In this document: one piece after another, positions 1 through 12,165 of the stretch
How the letters are laid out: each line of letters starts with the position of its first letter
How positions within the stretch are numbered: the stretch's first letter is position 1
Assembly (NCBI GenBank): GCA_013399855.1
Contig: VXAY01007484.1
Location: 62,001-126,000, forward strand
Direction of reading: 5' to 3'
DNA length: 64,000 nucleotides
Origin: Oxyruncus cristatus
Lineage: Eukaryota > Chordata > Aves > Passeriformes > Cotingidae
Notes under the pieces: model-generated
What the model was told of the DNA's origin: nothing
Database searches by the model: none
The model's input: the letters and a program-made list of their open reading frames with translations, nothing else
Program-made: the position numbers and the translations under genes

Positions 1-735
1 AGGGACCCACCAGGATCACTGAGTTGAATTCCTCAATCCACACAGGACAACCTAAAACTTAAGCTATAAGTCTAAGAGAATTGTCTAAATGCCTCTTGAC
101 AGGTATGAGGCCATGGGTCACTTTGGGGAGTGTGTTCAAGTGCTAGACCACCTTCTCAGTGAAGAACTTTTTCCCAGTATCCAATCTGGACTTCCCCTCA
201 CAAAGCTTTTAGACATCCCTCATCTCCTATCACGGGCAAGCAGAGCAGCACCTCCATCTTCACTCCTCCTCATTAGCAAGTTGTTGACACCAATGAGATG
301 ACCCATCACTTTCCTCTCCTCTAAGCTGAACAAACCAGTATCCTCAGCTGTTGCTCCTACGTCAGGTCTGCTAGTCCTTTTGCCATCTTTCTTGTCCTCT
401 TTTGAGCCCATACTAATATTTTTATATTGTTATATTGTGCAGCCCCAGAGGGCACACAGTACTGGAGTTGAGGTTAGCAATGCTGAGTGCAGTGGGGCAA
501 TCACTTCTTTCCACCAGGTAGCTACGCTGTGCCCAATCCATCCCAGGACACTGCCAGCTCATTCGGCAAGCAGGGCATATTGTTGACTCATGTTGAGTTT
601 ACCATCAACCAAATCCCTCAGACCTCTTCCTGCAGGGCTTCACTCCAGCCTCTTGTCCCTCACTCTGTATGCACATTCAGGATTACACTTTCCCAGTTGC
701 AGAATCTGGCATTTGTCCTTAATTTATGCCATTGA
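1..735 (-). mobile_element. CR1 LINE fragment, minus strand, old
   Basis: Read on the minus strand, this is the last part of a CR1 non-LTR retrotransposon (end of ORF2 plus 3' UTR). Recognisable CR1 phrases on the plus strand include 'tctcagtgaagaacttttt' near 152, 'ccaatctggacttcccctc' near 181 and 'gcaatcacttctttccacc' near 497, in the order expected for an inverted CR1. The 'gggacccaccaggatcactg' block at positions 2-21 belongs to the 3' UTR, so the true 3' end probably lies just left of the window. It is heavily diverged, with many indels and no open frame; the short frames inside it are relics. Identification is from family memory, not alignment, and the right edge is approximate. Confidence 0.85.
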
Positions 736-1815
736 AGGTATAGATATGTACACACATAACCTCAAACACATGAGTAAACATTTTATGGTGTCATGTACCA
801 AAGAACTTCTTATCTGTTCCTTTAGAAGCTTTTTTGTAAAACAGATTTCACTCAGCATCATTTCCCACAGCTTATCCCACTGACTACGCTTTTTGCCATT
901 TTGCAAACCTAGTTTTCATTAGCAGCTGAAAGACAAAAAAATCACTATAATTAGTAAGGGTCAGGGTAAGATAATTATACCAAAAATATTGCATTCCAAT
1001 TACACACACACACACAAAAAAAAAAGATAGATGAGGATTAGCATTTTCTGTTATACCATTCTACTACAAAAAGAGGAATGTGAGAAAGGCATTAGAGCTT
1101 CTGCAGGGAGGAGTCTTGACCTATTTATTCAAGAAAGGCAAAAAATACAGGACAACATGACACAGGTATAAAAACTGCAGATAGGCTAGCAAAAGTAGTA
1201 CAATTATTTCTATTTACTCTTTCAGATGATGAAGAAGAAAGAAGCATTGCACTCAGTACAGATCTCTGGGGTTTTTTCTCTTTCTTAATGGAGCCTATAA
1301 TTAACAGGAAGATAAGTTTCTGCAATCCAGAGATCTTTGTAACAATAAACCCTAAAATGTTAGTGCCTATAAGTTATTTAGGCATCACGGTTTCAACCAT
1401 GTAGTGGTAACTGACAAGAATTGGGAAAAAAAAGAGTTTTACAAATACGAGAACACCAGACACCATTCTGGATAAGATGTGTGGTTTTATGTTGTCCATT
1501 AGCTTGCTATGTCACTGAGTAATTTCAGAAAATCTCTGTTACAGACAGTTAGAGGTTAATCACCACTAGGAAAAGGTTCCCCTCTAACTCCAGTTCATTT
1601 TTAACTCCTGAAGAGTTATGTTTCTCCTCCTTTCAAAAGCATTTATCACTGATATAGTTCTTCTGTTCATGTACATCCCCCGGTTCTTTTGTATCCCACG
1701 TCACTTCTCCTGTTGATATCCTGTGGCAATGAACTCCATAACCATGTCCTATTTGTTCCAGTTTTGATTTTTTTTCTATTTTCTTGTATGCTTCCTCATT
1801 TCTGAACTGCACTAT
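736..1815. other. AT-rich non-coding stretch
   Basis: I see no gene or clear transposon here. The only simple sequence is a short (CA)n tract running into an A-run at 1002-1025. Confidence 0.6.
1002..1025. repeat. (CA)n microsatellite followed by A-run
   Basis: About seven CA units pass directly into a run of A. This is plain simple sequence. Confidence 0.9.
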
Positions 1816-2893
1816 TGTCATGGTTTAGCCCATTCCCCCAGTATTGGGGTAGAAAATGGTTAACTCCAGGTGAAACTCCAGCTAAGTAGACAATCAAAGA
1901 CTTTTCTGACATCTCTACAAATGACATATTTAACAAAACCGGAAAAGAAAAAATTCCATCCCAGAGAGGAGCAGAGGAAAACAAGAGATGGCAATGTAGT
2001 GTCCAAGGTCAGTGTAGCAGGAGGGCGGAGGAGAGGCCCAGGAGGAGGACCCCCTCCTCCTCCAGCAGGTGAAAAGACTTAAAAACTAAAACTCTACCAC
2101 CTGTGGAAGATTATTTGGAGTGAAGAAACCTTTGTGCGGGTCCCCACCCTGGGGCCTGGCCTGGCCCGGGGAGGGCAGGGATGGCTTGAGGCTAAAACTA
2201 AATCACCTGGAAGCCGCATGCAACAAGCTGCAGAATTGCAGCCACAGAATGGTGGAGAAGCTGGTAAACTCCCCTTTGAGGGGCCAAGCCCCCTCATGAC
2301 CTTGGGACTTTGTCCAAAAGCTGAGCCTAACACTAAACCCCCGATACTGCAGGGCCCAGTGCAATTTCAGACCGGGTGTGATGGCAGGATGACCCCTTTC
2401 ACTGCAAATAGGGGAGTGGTGGTGAACTGGAGTGGCCAGCCACAGTCAAGAGCCAAGACTGGGCATCTGGCCAAAAGCAGAGAGTCAGAAGAATTCCAGA
2501 AAGCAAGAGAAGAGGCTACTTGGAGCAACAGAGCATAGCACCAGAGAGCGTTCTTGGGTATGGACTGAGCCAAAAGAAACCCAGAACCCCTGTGACCAGG
2601 GGAGGGGTGATGACTCTTAGGAAACCCCCTGTAACTCCTCATGGGAAGGAACCTCCACGGAGCCCTGTACTCCGTGTTGATGACATGGTGATACGAGTGT
2701 TCCCTCAAAGCCCATGGTAAACCCTCAGGAGCCGTAGACAAGCGGCTAGAGGTGGGAGGCAGACTCCCCTACACTCCAATGGAGAGAGAAAGAGATTTTT
2801 GACCTGCGATACTTTGTAATTGTTACCTTGAAGACTTTTTTTTTTTCCTTATCCTTCTTCCTCTGGAGTGCTTTTGAAGAAAAGAAGGAGGGG
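1816..2893. mobile_element. Probable LTR-retrotransposon remnant, unclassified
   Basis: This roughly 1.1-kb block is clearly richer in G and C than the AT-rich DNA on either side. It opens with TGTCATGGTTTAGCCC, a terminus typical of several avian LTR families, and closes with a purine-only tract (about 2876-2891) directly before a TG. That arrangement resembles the polypurine tract preceding a 3' LTR, in which case a plus-strand LTR would start at about 2892. The two cues point in different orientations, so the remnant may be composite or one cue may be chance. I found no target-site duplication, and the two or three open frames of 60-134 codons inside resemble no protein I know. Mobile-element origin is an inference from composition and termini. 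Confidence 0.45.
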
Positions 2894-4539
2894 TGGTATT
2901 CGTAAATGTATAAGTTTGTTATTATAAGGAAGACTAGTTAAAGTTGTTGTGTAAATAAGTATTCCCTTAGTTCTTATCATGTAGCAATAAATTTTAATAT
3001 TAATCCCCATGTCAAGGAGATTTGTTTTGTCTATGCAAACTTTTCTTACCTATTAGCAAAATTTATGGGTTGATAAAAACCGTGCAGAAATCAGAGGGCT
3101 TTTGACATCATTTTTTTGTTGGAGAATGAGGGCAAGGGCTAAACCGTTGATAACTATAGGGCATTTCTTCAACATTGCATTACTTCATATATTTGTCTCA
3201 CTTATTTGTGCTCAATGGAGTAGCCTCAGAAAGTTTGCTATGAAAAGTCTTTAAAGTTCAACTTTCTAATGTTTATAGTGCAACAGTTTTCATACCTGTG
3301 TAGAAATTTACATTTTTGACAAACAGAACAAAGAGGAAAGCACACTTTGTGGAATCAAATTTGTCTGATTAGAATAACATCTCAGCTTTTGCCAAAAAAA
3401 AACCCCAAAACCTACAGTATTATTCTAAAACACAATCTAATTCTCATTTAATATGTATATTTATAATTTTTTTGCATAGTTTTATTCGTTGGATGATTAT
3501 CTCACATTTCAAACTGGATTATTATCTCAAAAGCAGAAACTTACCAATACACATTTAGGTTCTAGCACAATGGGCCTATACAGTACTTAAATTTTCCAAA
3601 TACTCTGAAAATAGTAATTACTTGTTGCTCTGATTGGTGCCAGATCTTCACACTGTAAAATTAAAAATCTAAGAATGTCAGAAGGTATAATCTGTGACAA
3701 CTTTGCTGTATTGTAACAGAGGGCATGGAGAACATGTTGAGGAAAGTGTGGCATTTTCTTGTAAAATCTTCAAGAAATAGTGGTTTAAAAAACCAACCAA
3801 CCAAGCAAAAAAAAAAAAAAAAACAAAAACCCACAACAAAAAAATCAAGAAAAGTATGGGGGGAAAAAAAAAGGTATTTTATATTGATGGAAGGCTTATT
3901 TCTGCCCAATAAATTGTAAAAAATGTTCAAGACCAGTTTCTCTTTGAAAAAATTTGACCTCCTGTAACACTGCTACTGTCAAATAAACCTTTAGTGAACT
4001 TCTGAGCAAATAATCGTCATGTGAGTTGAAACTGCCTAAGGTCAGTTTTAACTGAAGCACTCAATTTCTCTATGATTTCAAGTGAGGTTAGAAGAATAAA
4101 TTCAGAACACAAATACTGTAACTGACACATTTCATCTAGTTTCTCTCTTTTTCTCTTCCTCCACCTCAACCCTCTCTCTGTCTCTTTATTCTTTTCCTTA
4201 TTTTGTATATACATATTTAGGTTGCATAGTGGCAGGTTTCCAGGCAAAGAAGAAACTTGAGGAGAGGGGGAGGAGGGAAATTTATTCATCACTTAATTGC
4301 AGTAGAATACTATATAGTACCTGTTCTTAAATTCAAAGGCAAGAAAGTTGTTATCTCTGAAGAGAAAAAGCAAAAATATGCTGAGCATGCCTCTCCATGT
4401 TAATTATCTTGGTTACATCTACAACCTTGCACATTTGTATGCTCACCTTGTCATTCCGTAGAATCTGAACCCCTGATATTGAACAGCAGGTGCATGGGAA
4501 AAGAATAAAAGAAAGTTAAATCAAAGATAGGACTTTGGG
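2894..4539. other. AT-rich non-coding stretch
   Basis: No gene is visible. An AATAAA lies near 2987, about 95 bases past the polypurine tract of the preceding element, and could be that element's poly(A) signal. An A/C-rich simple tract lies at 3787-3844. Confidence 0.5.
3787..3844. repeat. A-rich (AACC)n-like simple tract
   Basis: Three AACC-type units lead into an uninterrupted run of 17 A (3807-3823), then CAAAAACCC-type sequence. Similar tracts recur at 7640, 11192, 15808 and 61662. Confidence 0.85.
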
Positions 4540-4655
4540 TCTTGTAGTGATGGTACTAGGAAAACAGGAGATCTGAAGTCAGTTCTGATTTTGCTGTGTG
4601 TGCAGGTGAAGAGCAAGTAACATTTCCTTCTGCTAATCTTTATCCATGAAACACC
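4540..4655 (+). repeat. MIR-like ancient SINE remnant
   Basis: The order of short blocks matches an amniote MIR-type SINE in sense orientation: 'tagtgatggtactagg', 'aggagatctgaagtcagttc', 'tgctgtgtgtgc', 'gagcaagtaacatttcc' and 'aatctttatccatga', corresponding to the gene-start, CORE and '...caagt.actta.cctct' segments. Divergence is very high, as expected for copies of this age in birds. The call rests on ordered partial matches from memory. Confidence 0.5.
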
Positions 4656-7151
4656 AATGATATTTTACTTTTTTCAAACTTTTTTTTTTGTCAGTTTATC
4701 TTTTAGTCTACAAACTTTTAGCAATGGGGGCACGGGATGTGTCTTACTGGAGGCTTATGTGGAACTGAGCACAAAGGGACCCATCAGTTGAGAATTCTCA
4801 GCTCTACCAGAATACTGGAAAGCAATAAAAGGCAAAGCAGAATAAAGATGTTCTTATTTCAAGTAACAAGTACAGACAGGTATAATGTTATTGAATTTAA
4901 ATGGGTAACTGAAGGGAGAATAACAAGCAACACAACGGTAACCCCTTTCCATCTTTCAGAGACCTTTAAAACAGAGAAAGTGAGAAAAAGATCTTACAGC
5001 TATTACATATTTCTGAACTTATTTCCTAAGCCTGAAAGTCAGTGGTTAATGAAATATGATTTGGTTGTATTTATGTGATGTACTTCGTATTTTCAAGTTT
5101 CTGAGTTTTCTTTCCTATTTATATGTGTAAATATATATATGCACAAATACATATAAATTTATATAATATATACATGGCATATACCTATGTAATACTGAAG
5201 TATGTTTCTATCTAGAACAAGAGGTTTTTCCCTTTAATTTCTTAATGAGGACTCATTAGATGTTATGGGATTAAACGGGTTGATCTGAACAGACTGCCTA
5301 CAGTTGCTGAATGTGTTGAAAGGTCAGCAAATTCATAACTGCATTTGAGCTTTACTTTTGAGATCTGTTAAATAATTTCAGTGGGATAAAGCTTTAGACT
5401 GACTCATTATGAAAGAAAGACATGGTGCATTAACAGTGGCCTGAAAAATACCAAATGCTGGCTTCCTTTATAGCTGATAAAAGTTAAAAGACAGAAATAA
5501 ATTATCCAGGGCTTCTCCTAGAAAAGGAAAAAACATGCCAGCACAGTACTACTGCATGGCAAATTGTTATTCAATAGGCAGCTTGACGAGGGCAGCTTCA
5601 TAGGTAGCTCAGGGTTAATAATGTTTAATTTTTATATGACTACAGCTGTCTCTAAATCTTGTCAGGTACCTACAAAGTCATTCTGACATAAAAATAAATA
5701 GCTCTTATAAAAACAATCTGTTAAAAATGGATAAATTTAATTCCATGTTAAACTTACTGACATAGAAATCTGAAACTTTCATATGAAGAGTGCATTGATT
5801 TTCTGTAATTCAATATTTGGAAGTAGTAAGAGAATGACCCTATTAATAAAATTAATGTTGATTAGGCATCAATTTTCTGATTGTCTTCTTACTTGGTTTC
5901 TTTTTCTACTTATTTTTCTGGTTCTAAGAAGCCCAGGAATATGTCTGAGATAGATCTGAGACAGCACAGAGAAGCTGCAACTATTTCCAATTGCAAGTCA
6001 GTTAAAGTGATGCAGTTTCCAATTGTGGTCTCCAATTGCTTTTGATCAGTCCCTTCAATGAGTGCAGGTGATAATATCCCAATGCTGTAAGCACTGTTCT
6101 ATATGTTTAACACGGCACATGAGAATTCTGTTTTATGTCAACTTCAGCATATTCAATATGCTTTGAACAAGTAACCCATTCAGATCAAAACAAAACAAAA
6201 TATTCCATTTTTCCTAGTAGTTTTTTGCTTTATATAAAAATGAAAGGAAAAAAATGAAACAAAGACTCTGTCTCTTTGAAAATTTACAATGTTTTGCTTT
6301 TTAAAAAATTTCATCTTTTTTTCCCCTGATTTTAAGCAGTCCTGCAAATAGACACATATTTCTAATTTTGTTGTTGCAAAATCATTGATTTTCACTTGAG
6401 TTTTTCTTCAACTCTAGAACTCTTCTGTTTTATTTTTACCAGGATGGAATTTTTTTCCTTAACCAACTTGAAATTCTCCTTCTGCTTCTCTTCCCAATTA
6501 CCTTACTGTGTTTTTATAATAAAATTGTATTATATATACTCTGTGATTAATATTATATTGAAAATATAAATATATTTACCTCCATAGTACTTTGGTCTTA
6601 ATATTCTTCTCAAAAGCATCTATTTTTACTATTTAAAGACAGTGAAGGCTAGAGTTCTAGATGAAGTAGATTTTGTATCCCAAAACAACAAAGGTTACAT
6701 TACCCACTTCAGCTCAGGTGGTATTCTGGACTCTCCCATTGTAGTCCCAGGTCCCAGCCCTCATTAACATTTTCTCCTTTTTCCCGTTTCTCCTGAATTA
6801 CAGGACTTCAGCTCCATCTACCTCTCTGCAGTACCTGTAAAGAACATTAGCCAACCCCAACAGAGCAAGACAGGGACAATAAGGATTCCACAGAAGAGCT
6901 GGTTTGTTAAAAAAGCTGTGTAATAAACCTAGACCATAAACACACTTGATGGTGGAGAAGTTCCAATAAATTGCAGAAACAGTCTCATCCCACAATACTT
7001 GATGTAGCCCAATGCAGGTGTTACCCAGAGATCCCAAGACTGCAGTATTTGGCATTTGTCAGTGAGAATTTCAAATAGTGGGCTCTGGCAAGGTTACAAT
7101 TTGAGGTACCGCTATCACACAAATAGGTTTGCATTGTGCTCTAAAAGGCTG

Positions 7152-7152
<1 letters not shown>

Positions 7153-7182
<30 letters not shown>
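7153..7182. repeat. Poly-T homopolymer, 30 bases
   Basis: This is an uninterrupted run of 30 T. It could be the A-tail of a minus-strand retroposed copy, but no recognisable body follows it on either side. Confidence 0.95.
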
Positions 7183-7639
7183 CCCAAAATGTTGATCATC
7201 TCCTTTTCACACAAAGAGCATTGAGTTGAAAAAGGATGATAGAAAGCCTAAAGAGAGTATGACAGTTTAACAGAAGCCTCGGAAGAAAGTCAGAGGATAA
7301 CTTAATAGCTGTTTTCTTAACAGACTATGTAGAAAATGTCTGATATTTTATTTACATTTTAAACACTGAATGAGCTTTCTTTCTGCCTTGAAAGGCTCTG
7401 TCTGAGAACTGCCAAGGTTGAAATATTCCAAGGAGAAAAAGAATGCAGCTAATAGTAAACCTCAAAACTCCAGTATGTATCAAGGATACTGTCTTGAAGA
7501 TAAGACAAAGGTCCACAAAAATATATTCTGTTGAGCAGTTAAATCTGTCAATCCTAAAAGTAACCAGAGGAAAACTTCTGCATGATTTTTGATGAAGAAT
7601 TCACATAAAGGCTCTGTGAATGTCTTCAATATTGCCTAA

Positions 7640-7700
7640 CAAAAAACAACCAACCAAACAAAAAACCCCCAAACTGAACCAGAACAACAACAACAAAAAG
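7640..7700. repeat. A/C-rich simple tract
   Basis: Mixed AAC, AACC and A-run units extend over about 60 bases. It belongs to the same recurrent class as 3787-3844. Confidence 0.85.
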
Positions 7701-10700
7701 GTAATATCTCAAAAATTTAGGAATCTAAACCACCTTAACATGCAGTGATCGCAAGAGCAAGGTATAAAATATCTATATTAGAACTAGGTACGATATTTTT
7801 TTCCCTTCATCTGAAATCACTAGACATATTTGGCCATTGTGCAGAGACTAATGTGCAGAGCAGGGGCAGGATAGAGAATTGCAGATAAGTGAGAAGTGGA
7901 GAAGGAAGACAACACTGTCCTATGATCCAAGCACCACCTGTTAAAGCCAGCCTGCTTTAGAACAGAGAAGGACTTGAACATGGGGTTTCCACATTCTAAT
8001 AGCTCAAGCACTCAGATACCTGTAACAGTAAAACCAGTTTGTCTTTTTCAAGTGACCTACAGTCTCTAAACACTTTAAATATTCAAGTCTGAAAATATTA
8101 TAGAAGGATGGTGGTTGGGTTTTGAGAATGGGGGTGGGTTTGTTTGTTTTTTTCATTTCATTTTTCAAACTGAACAAGGCAAGAATGTGAATAAAGGATC
8201 TCCAGAAAGTCTTGAGCACCCACTGGAAAAAAAAAAAAAAAGTCATAAAAGTGTCAGGAAATAATTAAGCTTAACTGTTTCAAGTAATCACTATGGGTAG
8301 AAATCATAGATACAGACAAGCCATCTAACCATCTCTGCTATGGACAGCTCTCTGAAAACAATATCACAGTAGCACTACTTTAGGTCGTAATGCTCCACTT
8401 AGACCCAACTGGTTTGTGCTGTGTTGAAAATGGAGTTTTTGTCCTGGCTGTGGCACAACTGGGGAGGATAGGGAACAGCAGAGAGCTGCAGAAAGCAGAA
8501 GTAAGTTGAGGAGAGGACTGGGACAGAGCCAGAGCTGAGTGTGAGGTAATAATTGTTAAATGAAACCCAAATAGCTTGCTAAACTTTTACCTCAGGAATC
8601 AATTTAAGTCATTGTCTGGAAACAGAAAGGGATGGGAGTAGAGTGGGAAGGAGAGGGGGCAGGAACAAAGGAAGGAGAAAAGCAAGTCTCCTCTTCATCC
8701 GTCTTTCCTGAGTCCTTAATGGAGTCTTTTCTGCAGCCAAAACTTTAGGGACACGGCATTTACTACACCAGACCAAGGATCTGCCTGATAGCCTATGTTA
8801 GAAAAGGACCAATTCTAAATGTTTTGTAGAAAGGCAATAGAGGATTAGGTTGTATCTCCAAAGGTCTCATTTTCTCTCCATGAATCTCTGCGGCAAAGCT
8901 ATTTTCATTACTTAAAGTCAACATCCTCCCAGAAAAATAGAGAGGTTAAAAACTAAGATGGTAATATAAATTGGATTTTTGTGCTGGGATTGCAACATGT
9001 ATCGGAGTCATTATCAGCCTTTTTTTAAGAGTGCTGATAATTTTCAGAAAATGTGTAATTATATGAACTGTGCCAGGAAAAACAAATCATAAAAACTTTG
9101 TAATACGACTGCTGATAGAACTGAATACTCTGTCATTCTGAAAAACAGACATATGTTTCTCTTTAACATCCAGTCCTGTGAGCTAGTGAAGTGGACAACA
9201 ATGTCAGAGCATTTTTTTCAAACTCACTGTAATTTTCTGTCATCCCATATAGAGTTTCCCACGATGTCTTGGACAGATGCTCAGGCATGGAGCACTATTG
9301 TTTTATTCAGGCAGCATGTGAAAAAATCTGCCTAAAGCTCCACTGTAATTTTTCAGTACTTACTTTTCTCGGGATATATTTTTATGTCTTTTGGAGTAGA
9401 AAATATGGGATTATCAAGTCCTGAAAAGTAAGATTTTAGAAAGCCAAAATCAGAGAAGTAGTCCAAAAATCTGCTAATAAACTCCCCTGCCCATTTTGCA
9501 AGGGGAAGAGGATGCCTGCTGGGTAATTTGACAGCTAGAGGAATCCTGTTAAACCTCTGTTTAGGTTCTTGACTAGCAAGTTTTCCAAGGAAAGGATGCT
9601 AAGAGAACCTCATTGACATTAATACGATGCCTGATATCTTTAGAACAAACGCACTAAGTCAGCATAAAGCATCATTAACAGCGTTTTATATTCTTTAGCT
9701 TCAGTGATGAAGCTGTTTGTTTGAGAGCGGAGGGTCCTTTGTACAACTGTCACCTGGGACATATTAATCACAGATGTCTTTTGGATATACAGCGTATGTT
9801 GAGATCAGCCATGCCTCTGTCCATGAGCACACACCCTTAAGACCACACATTTCACATTCCACTGGTATTTGCAAAAATGTTGCAGACATTGCATGTGACA
9901 TCATCTCCTTGACAAAAATTCGTAGGGAAATGATATTTCCATCTGACAAAGCTGTTCCACTGCAGAAAAAAAATGCCAAGACAAAGCTGTAGGCCTATTT
10001 ACAAGTGTTTCCTAAGGCTAGCTTCCAGGTAAAATTGGGAAAAAGAGAAAAGTTCCAGATTCTGAACATTTAGAATTGTTTTTTGACTGCTTAGTTCAGC
10101 TTTGTCCAAGAGTTTCTCTATGGCCAAAATGAGTCTACGCAAGAAACATGGGGAGAAAGGAATGAAATCTTGATCATATTCCCTGACATCTTCATACTTT
10201 TAAATATGGTTGTCTCATAAGAAAATGTGAGCTGTTTTTCTAATTTTTTTGTGCCATGGTGCCATTTTTTTCAGGTAAATAAAAATGCCATGACTGTGCA
10301 ATCCTCTGGATTCTCTGTTTTGGACCATTACATCAAGTTTCTGGTATTAAGTTTTTAGTTCCAAGTATTCTTCAATTCATAATGTATCTGTTTCTGCTTG
10401 AGCTGTATATCTTTGTCCCTGCTTTGTTATATGTTAGAACCCCAAATTTGGCAGTAACTGAGCACTGGAAGAGAGTAAACAATGTTTAATACCTGATTTT
10501 TAACTCAGGTTAATAAATAAATCAAATGTTACAGATTACATTTTAGCTGGTAGAAAAACAAATAGTTTCACTGAGAATAGTCCTAGACTAATGTTTTGTG
10601 CAACCATGACTTTGTAAACCTTTTGAACCTGACCTCTCTTCAAGCTGAAAGGCCCACAGACTCCCTGTTTGACTCTTCAACTGATCCACCTATCTGCATG

Positions 10701-11191
10701 AATCTCTTTTATATTGACACACCTGAGATATTTTTTGTGTATGCATTTTTGTCTTTTTAACAGGATAAATCAAAGCCTATCTTAATTAGCATCTCTGCCC
10801 TTAGTCACTTGGCACATAGAGACACTAAATTGTCACATGTTCTTTTAATGATAGGGGTGGTAAAGAACATCTGACACTATGATATCAAGTTAAACTGGAG
10901 TAGGTAAGGTTTTTTCCATCTCCTGGAAGATTCTGAAATTTCAAAACCTGAGTAGGGTGCAGTGGGAGGGCCCACTTCACAAAGTTTCATGAAAAATGAA
11001 GCCTTCCAGAATAAATTCTGTAATTCCAGAATTTGACTTTTCTATAGATGAATAAGCATATATTCAGGTATGGATTCTACAGAACTGTTGAGGGGAAAGA
11101 GAAGAATGCTGGAACAATTGATTCTTCTCTCCAGTCCAATTTTGTTCTGTTGGTTTTGTGCTGATGTTGAAAACTGCCAGATTGAAACAAG

Positions 11192-11235
11192 CACAAAAAA
11201 AAAAAAAAAAGGCAAACAAACAAACCAAACAAAAG
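11192..11235. repeat. Poly-A run with (AAAC)n-like extension
   Basis: A run of 16 A (11195-11210) is followed by AAAC/AAACC-type units. Confidence 0.85.
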
Positions 11236-12005
11236 TCAAACACCAAAACAGATTAGGGCAAAAAGGTCTGCATTGTAAAGCAAGAATGTTTTCATTGTTT
11301 TAAATCTAAGAGAGAAAACTAAATGACCCAAAATGTACTTTTAATGCCTTCAGCTTTTCTAACAAAAGAATCCACATTCTAAAAGAGTTGGTTTAGAGCA
11401 TACATCTTTCTGAAAAAGGCTTAGATTGCATGTGAAATACTTTTCTGCCAACTGATATTCTGAGGGCAAACCATAAGTGACCTCTGGAGCCTTAGTCAGC
11501 ACTAAACCATTCAACACAGCAAGGACAAGCCAGCACCTGCAGTCCTCTCAGTCAGCTCTTCCTTTGGCCACTTCTGAACTGACCTGCAGCTGTAGGCTGG
11601 AGTCTTTTTTCATCCCCGAAGCATAGAGATACAAGATTCGATAAACACCCATCCGACCTAGATGCCTGAATTTTCCTTTCTATGAAAATTACATTATGGG
11701 AGGAAGGGAGAAGAGGACAACTACTGATGTCACTGCTGGAGCCCCAGCTTGTTAGGTACTATTTCTGTACTCCTGGAAAGATCAATTTATATCTGGTGCC
11801 ATAAATACATGCAGTGAATGCACATACACACAGGAAGAAAAGGATTTTTCTCCTAAATCATGTCTCTCAACTTTGGTCCAAATGTTAATAGTAAATTGCA
11901 GTATTAAGTCTTTACTTTAGCATGAATAATACAAGGGAAAAAGAAAAAAAAAGGAAAGAAAAAGCAAGTGAAACAAAACAAAAAAAAAGGCAAAAAGGTA
12001 TTTTA

Positions 12006-12165
12006 CTGTGAGGGTAGTCATACAATAGGTCAGGTGTCCAGAGAAGTTGTGAAACCTTCATCCTTTGGCTTCTTCAAAACATAGCTGTATATAGGCTTGG
12101 GCAGCCTGCATTGGAAGACCCTGGTTTGAACAAAGGATTGGTACGCGTCCCTTACCTGGAACAGA
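12006..12165 (+). mobile_element. CR1 LINE 3' fragment, plus strand
   Basis: Blocks in CR1 3' order are visible: 'actgtgagggtagtca', 'gtccagagaagttgtg', 'cttcttcaaaacatagctg', 'cttgggcagcctgcattgg', and then a weak 'gtttgaacaaaggattgg' block matching the CR1 3' UTR 'ggttgga' region. Only about the last 160 bases of the element remain, consistent with 5' truncation. A purine-rich A-run stretch (11937-11997) lies directly upstream. Divergence is high and no typical attctatg tail is preserved, so the 3' edge is approximate. Confidence 0.68.

Larger units (their letters stand above)
4656..12005. other. AT-rich non-coding stretch with simple repeats
   Basis: I see no coding exon, RNA gene or dated transposon. 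It includes AT-rich runs near 5120-5180, a 30-T run (7153-7182), A/C-rich tracts (7640-7700, 11192-11235) and a purine-rich patch around 8625-8690. Open frames here are short and of low-complexity or random composition. Confidence 0.55.

Noticed and set aside
2134..2538. 134-codon plus-strand frame
   Set aside because: It lies inside the GC-rich LTR-like block, where stop codons are rarer by composition. No retroviral or host protein motif is visible and an overlapping minus-strand frame of similar length exists.
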